From positions 1 through 64,000 of the forward strand of contig CAJUBA010000007.1 of NCBI GenBank assembly GCA_910584635.1: DNA of 64,000 bases. The letters are read 5' to 3'. Both the position numbers and the translations under genes were made by a program. Below are positions 1-9,090 of the stretch, one piece after another; the first letter of the stretch is position 1; each line of letters opens with the position of its first letter. The stretch is from an uncultured Christensenella sp. GTDB lineage: Bacteria > Bacillota > Clostridia > Christensenellales > UBA3700. A model generated the notes under the pieces. The model had not been told where the DNA came from and searched no databases. It saw nothing but the letters and a program-made list of their open reading frames with translations.

Positions 1-93
1 CATTATTGTATAATTATTATGAAAAATTGCTCGTTTTTTGAGTATTACAGCATAAAATCTATTGGTCAGGAAAAGTACACTTTTTTTGGAATT
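1..93 (-). promoter_or_regulatory. Right part of a putative invertible promoter for a gene off the left edge
   Basis: Seen: positions 1-93 closely match the region upstream of giant surface gene 2 (about 60789-60881). They share a TATAAT-like -10 (9-14), the TTGCTC/GAG hairpin remnant (28-42) and the inverted-repeat half GTCAGGAAAAGTACAC (65-80) running on to 93. In the two complete copies this half-site is the distal end of a segment lying upstream of a minus-strand giant gene. The proximal repeat and the gene should therefore lie left of position 1. Inference: a third member of the surface-protein family adjoins this window. Confidence 0.55.
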
Positions 94-192
94 ATGTTAG
101 ATTTTGATTAAAATAGAAGAAAAAAGGCTAAAATCCAATGAAAAAAATATAATATGAAATACATTTATTGCGTTTTATATTTTAGAATATTG

Positions 193-225
193 AAAAACGG
201 CTTCGATTTTTTTGAAGCCGTTTTT
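193..225. terminator. Intrinsic terminator after pfkA
   Basis: Perfect hairpin AAAACGGCTTC / GAAGCCGTTTT with a 9-nt loop and T-runs on both strands, about 48 nt past the pfkA stop. It can act in both directions. Positions 94-192 hold only AT-rich sequence with no supportable gene. Confidence 0.85.
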
Positions 226-272
226 GTATTAAAGTCAAAAAATATTTGTGAAATCTAAGATATTGCGTTAAA

Positions 273-1238
273 TCAAAGACCGAGTATCATTGCCGTTTGA
301 TAGAGATTGTCGTCAAACTTACCTTTCTTTTTCAACGCTTCTTCTATATCTTCGTCGACGATTTTATTGTCCTTTATACCTACTACTCTACCGCCTTTAT
401 CAGCCATAAGCAAATCTACCGCTCTTACGGCGCATCTTGCCGAAAGTACGCGGTCCGCCATAGTCGGAGCGCCGCCTCTTTGGATATATCCGAGCGTAGT
501 AGTCTTTATAGAACCTGTAATGCCGTTCTCTTGCAACTGTTTTTTCAAGTCTTCGGCTTTGCAAACTCCTTCGGCAAGAACTATTATGTCCGAACTCTTT
601 CCTATTCTTTGGTTGAGATTTATCTTCTTTACGATTTGTTTGAGGTCAAAAGGCACTTCGGGAACAAGTATAATTTCCGCTCCGCCGCAAATACCTGCGT
701 ACAGCGCGATATCTCCGCACTTTCTGCCCATAACTTCGATAATACAAACTCTGTCGTGCGAGGTCATTGTATCGCGAAGATTATTGATGGCGGATACCAC
801 GGTATTTACGCTGGTATCGAATCCGAGCGTAAAATCGGTATAAGCGAGATCATTGTCGATAGTACCGGGTATGCCTACCGCTTTAACGCCGAATTTCTTG
901 TAAAGGTCGAGCGCGCCTCTAAAACTGCCGTCGCCGCCTATTACTACAAGACCGTCGATACCGTACGCTTCCATATTGTCCACAGCCATTTGCATATATT
1001 TTTCTTCTACAAATTCCGGACATCTTGCTGTTTTGAGTATCGTACCGCCTCTTTGAATAATATCCGAAACAGAGCGCTTGTTCATTTCTCTTATATTGTT
1101 GCGGATAAGTCCGGTATAACCTCTTTCGATACCGTAAACGGTCATACCGTTGTAGATAGCGTATCTGACAACCGCTCTTACGCACGCGTTCATGCCCGGA
1201 GCGTCGCCGCCGCTTGTTAAAACTCCTATTCTTTTCAT
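273..1238 (-). CDS. pfkA: ATP-dependent 6-phosphofructokinase
   Basis: Phosphorylates fructose-6-phosphate to fructose-1,6-bisphosphate, the committed step of glycolysis, in the cytoplasm. The 321-residue length is normal for the bacterial enzyme. Seen: GGDAPGMN at 10-17, GGDGS at 101-105 and PGTIDND at 124-130. Gly104 and Gly125 mark the ATP-using class; the pyrophosphate-using class has Asp and Lys there. An AGAGGA ribosome site precedes the ATG. It follows dnaE by 100 bp on the same strand, the usual dnaE-pfkA order of Bacillota. A TATAAT at 1291-1296 in the gap may give it its own promoter, but no well-spaced -35 is visible. Confidence 0.97.
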   Translation of the reverse strand: MKRIGVLTSGGDAPGMNACVRAVVRYAIYNGMTVYGIERGYTGLIRNNIREMNKRSVSDIIQRGGTILKTARCPEFVEEKYMQMAVDNMEAYGIDGLVVIGGDGSFRGALDLYKKFGVKAVGIPGTIDNDLAYTDFTLGFDTSVNTVVSAINNLRDTMTSHDRVCIIEVMGRKCGDIALYAGICGGAEIILVPEVPFDLKQIVKKINLNQRIGKSSDIIVLAEGVCKAEDLKKQLQENGITGSIKTTTLGYIQRGGAPTMADRVLSARCAVRAVDLLMADKGGRVVGIKDNKIVDEDIEEALKKKGKFDDNLYQTAMILGL

Positions 1239-1338
1239 ACGTCCTCTTATGCGTTTTCACGCAATTTATAAATTTTGTTTTCCGCTATGTATTATATCAA
1301 AAGATTGAAAGCAAGGCTACAATTTTTGCGTAAAAAAT

Positions 1339-4300
1339 TTATTTTACGACAATACTGCCCGCCCCGACTATCGCCTTTATCTGATTGACGAAATTCTCTT
1401 TGCTGTTTACGCCTTTGCAATACATTTGAGGTTTGTCGCTGTCGTACATCTTGAATATTACGGAATCGACTCCCGGGAAGAGTTCTATCACTTCCAAAAC
1501 CTGTCTGTACATTATTCTGTCGTCAATCTTTATAAAAACTTTCTTCCCGCTTGCTACGACGGTTTCTTTGCTCTTTTCCTGATTATTATCTTCCTGTTCG
1601 CTTTTATGCCAAGGCTGAATATCGAAAACGTTGAGATTGATTCTTCCGTTGTTGCGTTTTATAGTTCCTTTTACCACGACGATATTGTCGTTGATAAGAA
1701 GATTTCTGTTTCTCTCGTAAGTCTTGGGGAAAAGCACGCCTTCCATTTCGCCGTAGAGATCTTCGATTGTCGTATACGCCATGATTCCTCCGCTCTTCGT
1801 CGTCTTTTTCTCTATCTTTGACAGCATACATCCGAATACGACTTCTTTATTTTCGTACTGCGCGATGAGTTGGAGATCGTTCTCGTCAAGTTCGTCTTCG
1901 TCTAAGTTCTTCGCAAAAAGATCGGAAATCTTGGAAATGTTAAAGTCAAATTTATTGAATTCCTCTCTGTACTCGTCGAGCGGATGTCCCGTAACGTAGA
2001 CGTTTAACACTTCTTTTTCCAAAGCCAAAAACTGTTTGTCGGGATATTCTTTGAGATAAGGCACGTCGTCGGCGGTGTCGTCGACGTCGTCTTCCAAAAG
2101 ACCGAACAAACTCATCTGTCCGTTGGCTTGCATTTTCTTGTCGTGCATGCTTAGAAGCACAATGGATTCATAACTTGCAATGAGCGAGGCTCTTGTATGT
2201 CCGAAACAGTCGAACGCGCCCGCCTTGATAAGACTTTCGAGCATTTTCTTGTTTACCGTGCCTGCCGGCAGTCTTTTGAGTATATCCCCTATCGACTTGT
2301 ACTCGCCGTTGGCTCTTCTCTCTTCGACAAGCACCTGCATTGCCGCTTCGCCGACGTTTTTGATACCGCCGAGTCCGAAACGCAAACCGTCGTTGTTTTC
2401 AACGGTAAATATGACGTCGGATTTATTGATGTCGGGGGGATAAATCTTCTTGTCGTAGTTTTTAACGTAAGCGAGATATTTTGCTATTTCGTCCGACTTG
2501 GTAATTCTGTTGTTGATTACCGCGGCGAAAAGTTCCAACATATAATAGCGTTTGAGATAAGCCGTCTGATACGTAAGCGTAGCGTACGCCGCCGCGTGGG
2601 ATTTATTGAAAGCGTATTTTGCGAAATCCGCCATATTGTCAAAAATCTTTTCGGCTTTTTCAACGGAGATTCCTCTGTTTACCGCGCCTTCGACGGCGGG
2701 AGCGGCTTTTTCTATCACAAGTCCCATATCGTTGCGCTTCTCTTCCTTAGCGGGACAGCCGTTTATAAACACCGCTTTTTCGGCTTTCATTACGTCTTCT
2801 TTCTTTTTACCCATGGCGCGACGCAAGTTGTCCGCTCTGCCGAGCGTGTAACCGGCGCACGCCTGCACGGCTTGCATAACCTGTTCTTGATAAACGAAGA
2901 AACCGAACGTAACGTCGAGAATGCTTTCGAGTTGCGGCGCGTCGTAAGCGATAAGGTCGGGATTAGCGCGCGCTTCGAGATAATCGTCGATACAACTCAT
3001 AGGTCCGGGACGGTAAAGAGATATACCCGCAATAACTTCTTCGAGATTTCGCGGTTGATACCTTTTCAAAAATCCTTTCATGCCCGCGCTTTCCAACTGG
3101 AACACGGCTTCGGTTTCGCCCGTGCCTATCAGTTTATAAACCTCGGGGTCGTCGTACCCCAGTTTGTCAAAATCTATATCCACGCCGTGATTCTGCCTGA
3201 CGTATTTGAGCGCTTTGTCTATATCGGTAAGAGTGGTAAGTCCCAAGAAGTCCATTTTGAGCATACCCAACTCTTCGACTTCTTCCTTTTGGAACTGAGT
3301 GGTAATATCCGGACCGTTTCTTTGCAAAGGCACGTGGTCGCTGATTACTTCTTTACAAATAACTACGCCGGCGGCATGCTTTGAACAGTTTCGCGGCAAG
3401 CCCTCGATTTTAAGCGCCATATCTATAACTTTGCGCATCTCGGGATTGTTTTCGTATATCTCTATTACTTCGGGATTTCTAAGTTTGAGATCGTCTTCCT
3501 TTGTGCTTGGATCTCTGCCCAAAACTTTGTCGAGAGTAACTTTCGGCGCGTTGGGAATAAGTTTTGTAGTCGAGTTGACGATATCGAGCGGAACGTTGTA
3601 AACTCTAGCGACGTCCTTTATCGCGCCTTTGGCTTTCATAGTACCTAACGCGAGTATCTGACATACCTTTTCTTTTCCGTACTTGCGTATAACGTATTCT
3701 ATAACTTCGCCTCGTCTGTCCATGCAGAAGTCTATATCGAAGTCGGGCGCGGAAACTCTTTCAGGGTTGAGAAACCTTTCGAAGAACAATTGGTATTTAA
3801 GCGGATCGAGGTTGGTAATTCCCACAGCGTAAGCGATTATAGAACCTACACCGCTTCCGCGTCCCGGTCCAACGGGAATATTCTGCGAACGCGCGTAGTT
3901 GATAAAGTCCCATACGATAAGATAATACTCGGCAAACCCCGTGCGGATAATAATGCCCAATTCGTATTCCGCCCTCTCTCTTATCTCGTCGGTAATAGTA
4001 TGGTATTTTTCTTCCAAACCTTTGTACGCGAGTTTTCTCAAAAACTCTTCGGGTGAAGAACCGTCGTCGGGAGTGTACGGCGGATAAAGGTCTTCTTTAT
4101 CTATCGTGATATTACATTTCTCCATTACTTCGACGGTGTTGGTAACCGCTTCGGGACACCAACTGAAAATCTCCATCATTTCTTCATAACTTTTGAGGTA
4201 GAATTGATCGTTGCCCATCTCCATACCGGTAGCGTCGTTTATCGTCTTGCCGGTATTGATACGCACGAGTATATCCTGAGCGACATTATCTTCTCGATTG

Positions 4301-5118
4301 ACGTAATGCACGTCGTTAGTAGCGACGAGTTTTACTCCCAATTCTTTTGCAAGTCTTACCAAATCGTTGCGAATAGCGCGTTGTTCGGCAAGTCCGTGAT
4401 CTTGCAATTCTATATAGAAATCCCCTTCTGCGAACATATTTTTAAGACGCGTCGCGTACGCCTTCGCCCCTTCGTAATCGCCCGCGGTTAAAAGTCTGGG
4501 GATTTTACCCGAAAGACATGCGGATAAACATATAACGCCTTCGGAGTACTGTTCGAGAAGTTTTATATCGATTCTCGGCTTATAGTAATATCCGTCTATG
4601 TAAGCGAGCGAATCCATCTTTACCAGATTGCGATAACCTATATCGTTTTTCGCCAAAAGCACCAAGTGGTTTCTCTCCGAACTTTCCGTCTTCGACATAT
4701 CTTCGCAGGTATAGAATTCGCAACCCACGATAGGTTTTATATTTCTCTTGTTCGCCGCTTTGTAAAAAGTGTACGCGCCGAACATATTGCCATGGTCGGT
4801 CAGCGCGCAACCGGGCATACCCAATTCTTTGCACGCGTCCAAAAGCGGAGATTTCTTGCCTTTCGTAATTCTTGCAAGTCCGTCCAACAGACTGTATTCC
4901 GAGTGGACGTGCAGATGAACGAAAGGCTTTTCGTAAGTTTTCTTTTCTCCGACTTGCTCGATTTCCTTTTCGACTTTTTTTTCTTGCGAAACGCTCTTCT
5001 CATCCGCGACGTTTTCTTTTGCCTCCGGCTTGTCCGCGCTTTGGCTTTTAGCGCTCAACATTTCGTCAAGGCTGTCCAAAAGTCCGCCCTGTATGTCTTC
5101 GAATTTATTCTCGTCCAT
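1339..5118 (-). CDS. dnaE: DNA polymerase III alpha subunit (DnaE type)
   Basis: Replicative or primer-extending DNA polymerase. Seen: PHP domain from about residue 66 (HLHVH at 68-72, TDHG at 107-110), GPGRGSGVGS at 417-426, the catalytic PDFDIDF at 458-464, a SKHAAG motif, finger and helix-hairpin-helix regions, and a C-terminal OB fold (GGIMAYTTIEDLYGEMEG). There is no DEDD exonuclease insertion, so it is DnaE rather than PolC. The first ~64 residues are an unusual acidic/Lys-rich low-complexity extension before the PHP domain. The start codon lies 14 bp inside the whiA end, with GGAGGAAG as ribosome site, so the two are translationally coupled. Whether PolC exists elsewhere cannot be seen here. 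Confidence 0.97.
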   Translation of the reverse strand: MDENKFEDIQGGLLDSLDEMLSAKSQSADKPEAKENVADEKSVSQEKKVEKEIEQVGEKKTYEKPFVHLHVHSEYSLLDGLARITKGKKSPLLDACKELGMPGCALTDHGNMFGAYTFYKAANKRNIKPIVGCEFYTCEDMSKTESSERNHLVLLAKNDIGYRNLVKMDSLAYIDGYYYKPRIDIKLLEQYSEGVICLSACLSGKIPRLLTAGDYEGAKAYATRLKNMFAEGDFYIELQDHGLAEQRAIRNDLVRLAKELGVKLVATNDVHYVNREDNVAQDILVRINTGKTINDATGMEMGNDQFYLKSYEEMMEIFSWCPEAVTNTVEVMEKCNITIDKEDLYPPYTPDDGSSPEEFLRKLAYKGLEEKYHTITDEIRERAEYELGIIIRTGFAEYYLIVWDFINYARSQNIPVGPGRGSGVGSIIAYAVGITNLDPLKYQLFFERFLNPERVSAPDFDIDFCMDRRGEVIEYVIRKYGKEKVCQILALGTMKAKGAIKDVARVYNVPLDIVNSTTKLIPNAPKVTLDKVLGRDPSTKEDDLKLRNPEVIEIYENNPEMRKVIDMALKIEGLPRNCSKHAAGVVICKEVISDHVPLQRNGPDITTQFQKEEVEELGMLKMDFLGLTTLTDIDKALKYVRQNHGVDIDFDKLGYDDPEVYKLIGTGETEAVFQLESAGMKGFLKRYQPRNLEEVIAGISLYRPGPMSCIDDYLEARANPDLIAYDAPQLESILDVTFGFFVYQEQVMQAVQACAGYTLGRADNLRRAMGKKKEDVMKAEKAVFINGCPAKEEKRNDMGLVIEKAAPAVEGAVNRGISVEKAEKIFDNMADFAKYAFNKSHAAAYATLTYQTAYLKRYYMLELFAAVINNRITKSDEIAKYLAYVKNYDKKIYPPDINKSDVIFTVENNDGLRFGLGGIKNVGEAAMQVLVEERRANGEYKSIGDILKRLPAGTVNKKMLESLIKAGAFDCFGHTRASLIASYESIVLLSMHDKKMQANGQMSLFGLLEDDVDDTADDVPYLKEYPDKQFLALEKEVLNVYVTGHPLDEYREEFNKFDFNISKISDLFAKNLDEDELDENDLQLIAQYENKEVVFGCMLSKIEKKTTKSGGIMAYTTIEDLYGEMEGVLFPKTYERNRNLLINDNIVVVKGTIKRNNGRINLNVFDIQPWHKSEQEDNNQEKSKETVVASGKKVFIKIDDRIMYRQVLEVIELFPGVDSVIFKMYDSDKPQMYCKGVNSKENFVNQIKAIVGAGSIVVK

Positions 5119-6043
5119 TTTCTTCCTCCGCCAATTCCAAAAGTCTGTTGAGATACCTCGAAAGACTCGTCTTGCTCATAGACAGTTTTTTTGCCAACTC
5201 GCTCATACTGTCGTCCTCGTATTCTATCCGCGCTTTCGCCACTTCTCTGAGTTTTTTATCCTGCATCTGCAATACGCCCTTGTGCGTAAGAAATTCTATC
5301 GCTTCTTTATATTTGCCCGCGCTAGATACCGCTCTTGCCAAGTTCGCCATATACAGATTGCTTACTCTGTTAAACTCGTTGGACTGTTCCCTTTCCGCTA
5401 TAATATTGTTTAGTTTGAAAACGCAGTCGTTGGCAGAACACATTGCAAGCATATCCTCTATTTCTTTGCTGTTTCTCGATTGCAATACAACGCTTGTCTT
5501 TGTCAAACCGATTTTAAGATCAATATCGAATTGAGCCATTTTCTCTTTCAAAGCCTGCGCGTAATCTTCGCTAGCGAGTTTGATTTGCATGGAATAGTTG
5601 GAATAATCCGCGTCGGGAAATTTCAACTGTCCGTCCGTCAATACCGCGCCTTTGAAAAATGAGAAAAATTCTTCGGTATCGCTTAAAGAGGAAATATATT
5701 TCCCTACGTCGCCCGCTACGAAACTTCCCTTTTCAAAACGGTTCAAATCAAGCGTTTTTAGAAAAGAGTTGGCGACTTCGTCTTTGAGTTGGACGCAATA
5801 GATTATTTTCTTATCGCCCTTTTGAAGAAAATACGCGTCGCCGTCGATTTCTTCCTTTACCATTTCCAAAACCGCGAGCGCTTCTTCTTTATCTTCGAAT
5901 TCGTAAGTAAGCGATATAGATTTCTTATATACGTCTATCCCTCCTCTGCTCTTAGTTACGGCGTAAAGAAAAGCGAGTCTGCACTCTCTTTTACGGGGTA
6001 GCGATTTGAGTATGTCTTTTTTCAGTTCGAGGGTATAATCCAT
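5105..6043 (-). CDS. whiA: WhiA sporulation/cell-division regulator
   Basis: DNA-binding protein of Gram-positive bacteria that is needed for sporulation in Streptomyces and linked to cell division in Bacillus. The 312 residues match the family length. Seen: N-terminal degenerate LAGLIDADG homing-endonuclease fold (RKRECRLAFLYAV, then GAVLTDGQL near 137) and a C-terminal helix-turn-helix (MSELAKKLSMSKTSLSRYLNRLLELA). It sits 15 bp after the PHP gene and overlaps dnaE by 14 bp, within the run murB-PHP-whiA-dnaE-pfkA. The rapZ and yvcK genes often found with whiA are absent here. Confidence 0.95.
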   Translation of the reverse strand: MDYTLELKKDILKSLPRKRECRLAFLYAVTKSRGGIDVYKKSISLTYEFEDKEEALAVLEMVKEEIDGDAYFLQKGDKKIIYCVQLKDEVANSFLKTLDLNRFEKGSFVAGDVGKYISSLSDTEEFFSFFKGAVLTDGQLKFPDADYSNYSMQIKLASEDYAQALKEKMAQFDIDLKIGLTKTSVVLQSRNSKEIEDMLAMCSANDCVFKLNNIIAEREQSNEFNRVSNLYMANLARAVSSAGKYKEAIEFLTHKGVLQMQDKKLREVAKARIEYEDDSMSELAKKLSMSKTSLSRYLNRLLELAEEENGRE

Positions 6044-6058
6044 AATTTATCCGTATAT

Positions 6059-6814
6059 TTATTGTTTAGATCTCAAAACAAGCGTCTTGCCGTCCGCGTT
6101 GGCTATTCTGTCGGCGGGTATCGAGTACTTTTGCGCCAACTCCAACGCATAAGCGCATTCGCCTACGTTTTCGGGTTTGTGCGCGTCGGAATTTAATACA
6201 AACTTGCAATCTGTGGTAAGCAGTTGTTCCAATCCTTTGCAATCGGGAGTACGGTGTCTTGAAGAAAGTTCCACGTACGTTCCGTAATCGGCGCAGACCT
6301 TTCCCAACTCGCGATAATCTATATCCAATCTAAAACCCGGATGGGTAATTATATCTATCTTGTTGTTTTTTACCGCGTTGACATACATTTTGGTCTGTCT
6401 TTCTATTTGTTTTTTCGTAGGCTTGAAAGCGTATCTCGCTATCGCCGAACACGTTATCTTAAAAAAATCCCCGACTTTATACGGCAACGACGTAAGATGG
6501 TATCCCGCTATCAAAATATCCAATCTTTTGACGTCTTCTTCCGTTACGTCCAAATCTCCGTCAACGCCCAAAATATTGGCTTCTACTCCGAGCAGTAACC
6601 TAAGGTCGGAATAGTTCTTCTGCACGTCTTGCATATCTTGACGCATAGCGTCGTATTTTTTTCGGCTTACTCCTATAAAAGGATGTCTTACCGCATGGTC
6701 GGTAATCGCAAGAAAATCCAGTCCTTTTTCATGAGCGACGCGCGCGTTGTCGGCAATAGAACCTTTGCCGTGCGAATATGTCGTATGAGAATGATAGTCT
6801 GCCGTGATATTCAT
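6059..6814 (-). CDS. PHP-domain metal-dependent phosphatase, YcdX/histidinol-phosphatase-like
   Basis: Probable cytoplasmic phosphoesterase of the PHP superfamily; its substrate cannot be told from sequence. Seen: metal-binding motifs DYHSHTTYSHGKG at the N-terminus, TDH, GVEANIL, THPG and NSDAHKPENVG, in the order expected for the TIM-like PHP barrel. The start is placed at MNITADYHSH (251 aa) because AAGGAGG stands just upstream. The in-frame ATG 51 bp earlier has no ribosome site and would put non-conserved residues in front of the first metal motif. It lies 63 bp after murB and 15 bp before whiA, so it is probably co-transcribed. Confidence 0.85.
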   Translation of the reverse strand: MNITADYHSHTTYSHGKGSIADNARVAHEKGLDFLAITDHAVRHPFIGVSRKKYDAMRQDMQDVQKNYSDLRLLLGVEANILGVDGDLDVTEEDVKRLDILIAGYHLTSLPYKVGDFFKITCSAIARYAFKPTKKQIERQTKMYVNAVKNNKIDIITHPGFRLDIDYRELGKVCADYGTYVELSSRHRTPDCKGLEQLLTTDCKFVLNSDAHKPENVGECAYALELAQKYSIPADRIANADGKTLVLRSKQ

Positions 6815-6877
6815 ATCCGCGCCCTCCTTGCTTGTCCCGAAAGCGTTCCGCCGCGTCCGTTCCACACGCTTGATTTG

Positions 6878-7756
6878 TCAAATGACGTCTATTTCATATT
6901 GTAACCCGACGCCCCACAGTTTGTCAACTTCCTGCCTTGCATAATTGCCCAGCGCAAGAAAATCTGCGGACGTCGCATTGTCTACGTTGAGTATGAAATT
7001 AGCGTGCTTTTCGGATATTTTCGCTCCGCCTATTCTCATGCCTTTTAATCCCGCTTTGTCGATATAATAACCTGCGGATACGCCGTTTACCTGTTTGAAT
7101 ACGCTGCCGAGCGAAACGCCCTGAGGCTGACTTCTCGTCCTGGCGATTTTATAGCCTTTTATGTCGCTGGCTATCGCGCGTTTGTCCCCCGCTTTCAACT
7201 TTATGCCGGCTCCGACTACCGCGCCCAAACTTTTGGCTTTGGAATACCTATATCCGAAATCCAACTCCTCGGCTTTGTATCTTCTCAACTCTCCGTCGGC
7301 AACTATGTCCACGTATTCTATGACGTCGGCGAATTCTCGCCCGAACGCCGAACAGTTCATTACCACGCCGCCGCCCACCGTGCCGGGTATAGAGCAAAGC
7401 CCTTCGATACCGCTCAGACTTCCTTCAAGCGACAGTTTGCACAACTTGGGCATACTCTCGCCCGCGGAAACGTAAAGCAAGTCGTCCTCTATCTCTATTC
7501 CGCAAAGATATTTCGTACATACGACGACTCCGTCCACGCCCTCGTCTTTGATAAGGACGTTGGTGCAGTTTCCCAAAACATAATAAGGTATTCCCTCTTT
7601 TTGCAACAGCGAAGTAGCCGATACCAATTCCTTTGCAGTAGTAGGATAAACTACAGCCGCGATATTGCCTCCGCTTCCGAATGCCGACAAAGAAGGATGA
7701 TTAAATACGCTCGCGCAACCCAGCGCGGACAAAAAACTTAAATCTGCCACATTCAA
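6878..7756 (-). CDS. murB: UDP-N-acetylenolpyruvoylglucosamine reductase
   Basis: FAD-dependent enzyme making UDP-N-acetylmuramic acid for peptidoglycan. Seen: FAD-binding VLGNCTNVLI (60-69), GLCSIPGTVGGGVVMN (119-134), Arg170 in FGYRYSK, catalytic Ser218 in SLGSVFK and the C-terminal Glu288 in QYEIDVI. The 292 residues and the missing mid-domain insertion fit a type II MurB. No clear Shine-Dalgarno precedes the ATG, but a TATAAT lies about 25 bp upstream, so the leader may be very short. First gene of the housekeeping run through dnaE and pfkA. Confidence 0.95.
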   Translation of the reverse strand: MNVADLSFLSALGCASVFNHPSLSAFGSGGNIAAVVYPTTAKELVSATSLLQKEGIPYYVLGNCTNVLIKDEGVDGVVVCTKYLCGIEIEDDLLYVSAGESMPKLCKLSLEGSLSGIEGLCSIPGTVGGGVVMNCSAFGREFADVIEYVDIVADGELRRYKAEELDFGYRYSKAKSLGAVVGAGIKLKAGDKRAIASDIKGYKIARTRSQPQGVSLGSVFKQVNGVSAGYYIDKAGLKGMRIGGAKISEKHANFILNVDNATSADFLALGNYARQEVDKLWGVGLQYEIDVI

Positions 7757-7847
7757 GTATATGCCGTTAATTATTATATTGTACTTTTTTATTAAATTTA
7801 ATTTCGTTGATATTACTAGTTTAATAAAATTTATTTAATTACAGTTA

Positions 7848-7876
7848 TTGACTAAAACCAATTGACATGATATAAT
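7848..7876 (+). promoter_or_regulatory. Sigma-A-type promoter for the secreted protein gene
   Basis: TTGACT (7848-7853), 17-bp spacer, TATAAT (7871-7876), followed by the ribosome site GAGAGGGGGG and ATG at 7911. The rest of the gap between murB and this gene is AT-rich with no other feature. Confidence 0.8.
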
Positions 7877-7910
7877 ATAAATAATTATTATTAGAGAGGG
7901 GGGACAAAAT

Positions 7911-9053
7911 ATGAAACTATCTAAGAAAACAACAAAATGTACTTCATTTCTACTAATTTTGTCTATTTTTCTTGCTTTATTAACGGTAACAATCTTAGGC
8001 TTAATAAACAAAGAAATTGTTCATGCGGATACGATCGAAACTGAACCAAATAATGTTGAGGTTGAAAAAGAGAATTTGGATGAATTTTATTCTTCTATAG
8101 ATACTTTTGAAACAGAACTTGAAATGTATAACACATCGGTTCTCGCTGAGTTGAATAACCAATTAAATCGTTATAAAAAAATGTTGGAAAATAAGACTTA
8201 CAAAGATTTTGATAACGTTAACAAATTGATTGCGACAACTGAAAATTTAATTACAGAATATGAAATTTATGAAAACAGAAATAAATCAAGAGCATCCTAT
8301 CATGCAGTTTATACTCCCATGATTGCGGCTGCGATAGCATATTTCAATGCAAATTCTTATATTTTATCTGCGGAAATGCTTACCCATGCAAAAGATAACA
8401 AAACTTTGCATTCAATTTATAAACCAGAGCATACAAATGTAATCGCTTCTGGTAAATATTTTAGAGAGATTGCTTATGGATATTCAACATCAGGCGACTC
8501 GAAATTTGAAAGAACTGGCAAAACCATAGACGACGATTTATATCTTGCATTTAGATATTTCTATTACAGTAAAACCTTATACAACAGCAAAACCGTTACA
8601 ATTATTGATACTTATGATTTTGCAGAAGAAAAAGAACCTACGAATGTAGAAGAATTTGCTATTCAAAAAATGTATGAGGCTCAACAAGCAGGCGCGCTCA
8701 TTCCTTTCAAAATTAATGTGGCAGTCAGTGATATAGGCATGCCTACAATAAATCAAACAGACTATTACTATGACGAAAGTGTCGGTCTGTATAAAACAGA
8801 AGTACGTAATATTGTATTAAGTGTATATGACTACTCAAATATGAATATAGAAGTTCTTGGCTCGGCACAAAATTTACTTCTTGTCGTAGATTGTTTACAA
8901 TGGGATAAGAAGAAGAGCGTAATTTCAAAAAATATAAATTTTGATGTGCAATTCACATCTTCAGATATAGTGCCTACGCTTGTAACCATTACATTAGCAA
9001 ATACTTTAGTAACTAAGTCATCTAGTGTTACTTTACAAATAACTTGTTCATAA
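7911..9053 (+). CDS. Secreted protein of unknown function
   Basis: Not recognised. Seen: 380 residues with a classical signal peptide (Lys-rich start, hydrophobic stretch at about 12-33, likely cleavage after VHA near 40). A Glu-rich helical segment follows (about 45-130), then a Tyr-rich middle and a C-terminal part that looks beta-rich (VTITLANTLVTKSSSVTLQITC). There is no lipobox, LPXTG or C-terminal membrane anchor, so it may be released. The gene is more AT-rich than its neighbours and has its own strong promoter. The next gene begins 37 bp downstream with its own strong ribosome site and may be co-transcribed. A strain-specific or acquired origin is plausible. Confidence 0.75.
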   Translation: MKLSKKTTKCTSFLLILSIFLALLTVTILGLINKEIVHADTIETEPNNVEVEKENLDEFYSSIDTFETELEMYNTSVLAELNNQLNRYKKMLENKTYKDFDNVNKLIATTENLITEYEIYENRNKSRASYHAVYTPMIAAAIAYFNANSYILSAEMLTHAKDNKTLHSIYKPEHTNVIASGKYFREIAYGYSTSGDSKFERTGKTIDDDLYLAFRYFYYSKTLYNSKTVTIIDTYDFAEEKEPTNVEEFAIQKMYEAQQAGALIPFKINVAVSDIGMPTINQTDYYYDESVGLYKTEVRNIVLSVYDYSNMNIEVLGSAQNLLLVVDCLQWDKKKSVISKNINFDVQFTSSDIVPTLVTITLANTLVTKSSSVTLQITCS

Positions 9054-9090
9054 TAATTGAGCATACAATTATATATAAGGAGGAGAATCT

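Noticed and set aside
297..1220. Long open frame on the strand opposite pfkA
   Set aside because: Shadow of pfkA; no ribosome site and no family resemblance, while the minus-strand frame is an unmistakable phosphofructokinase. The same applies to long opposite-strand frames within dnaE, glgB, rplE-rplN and other genes.
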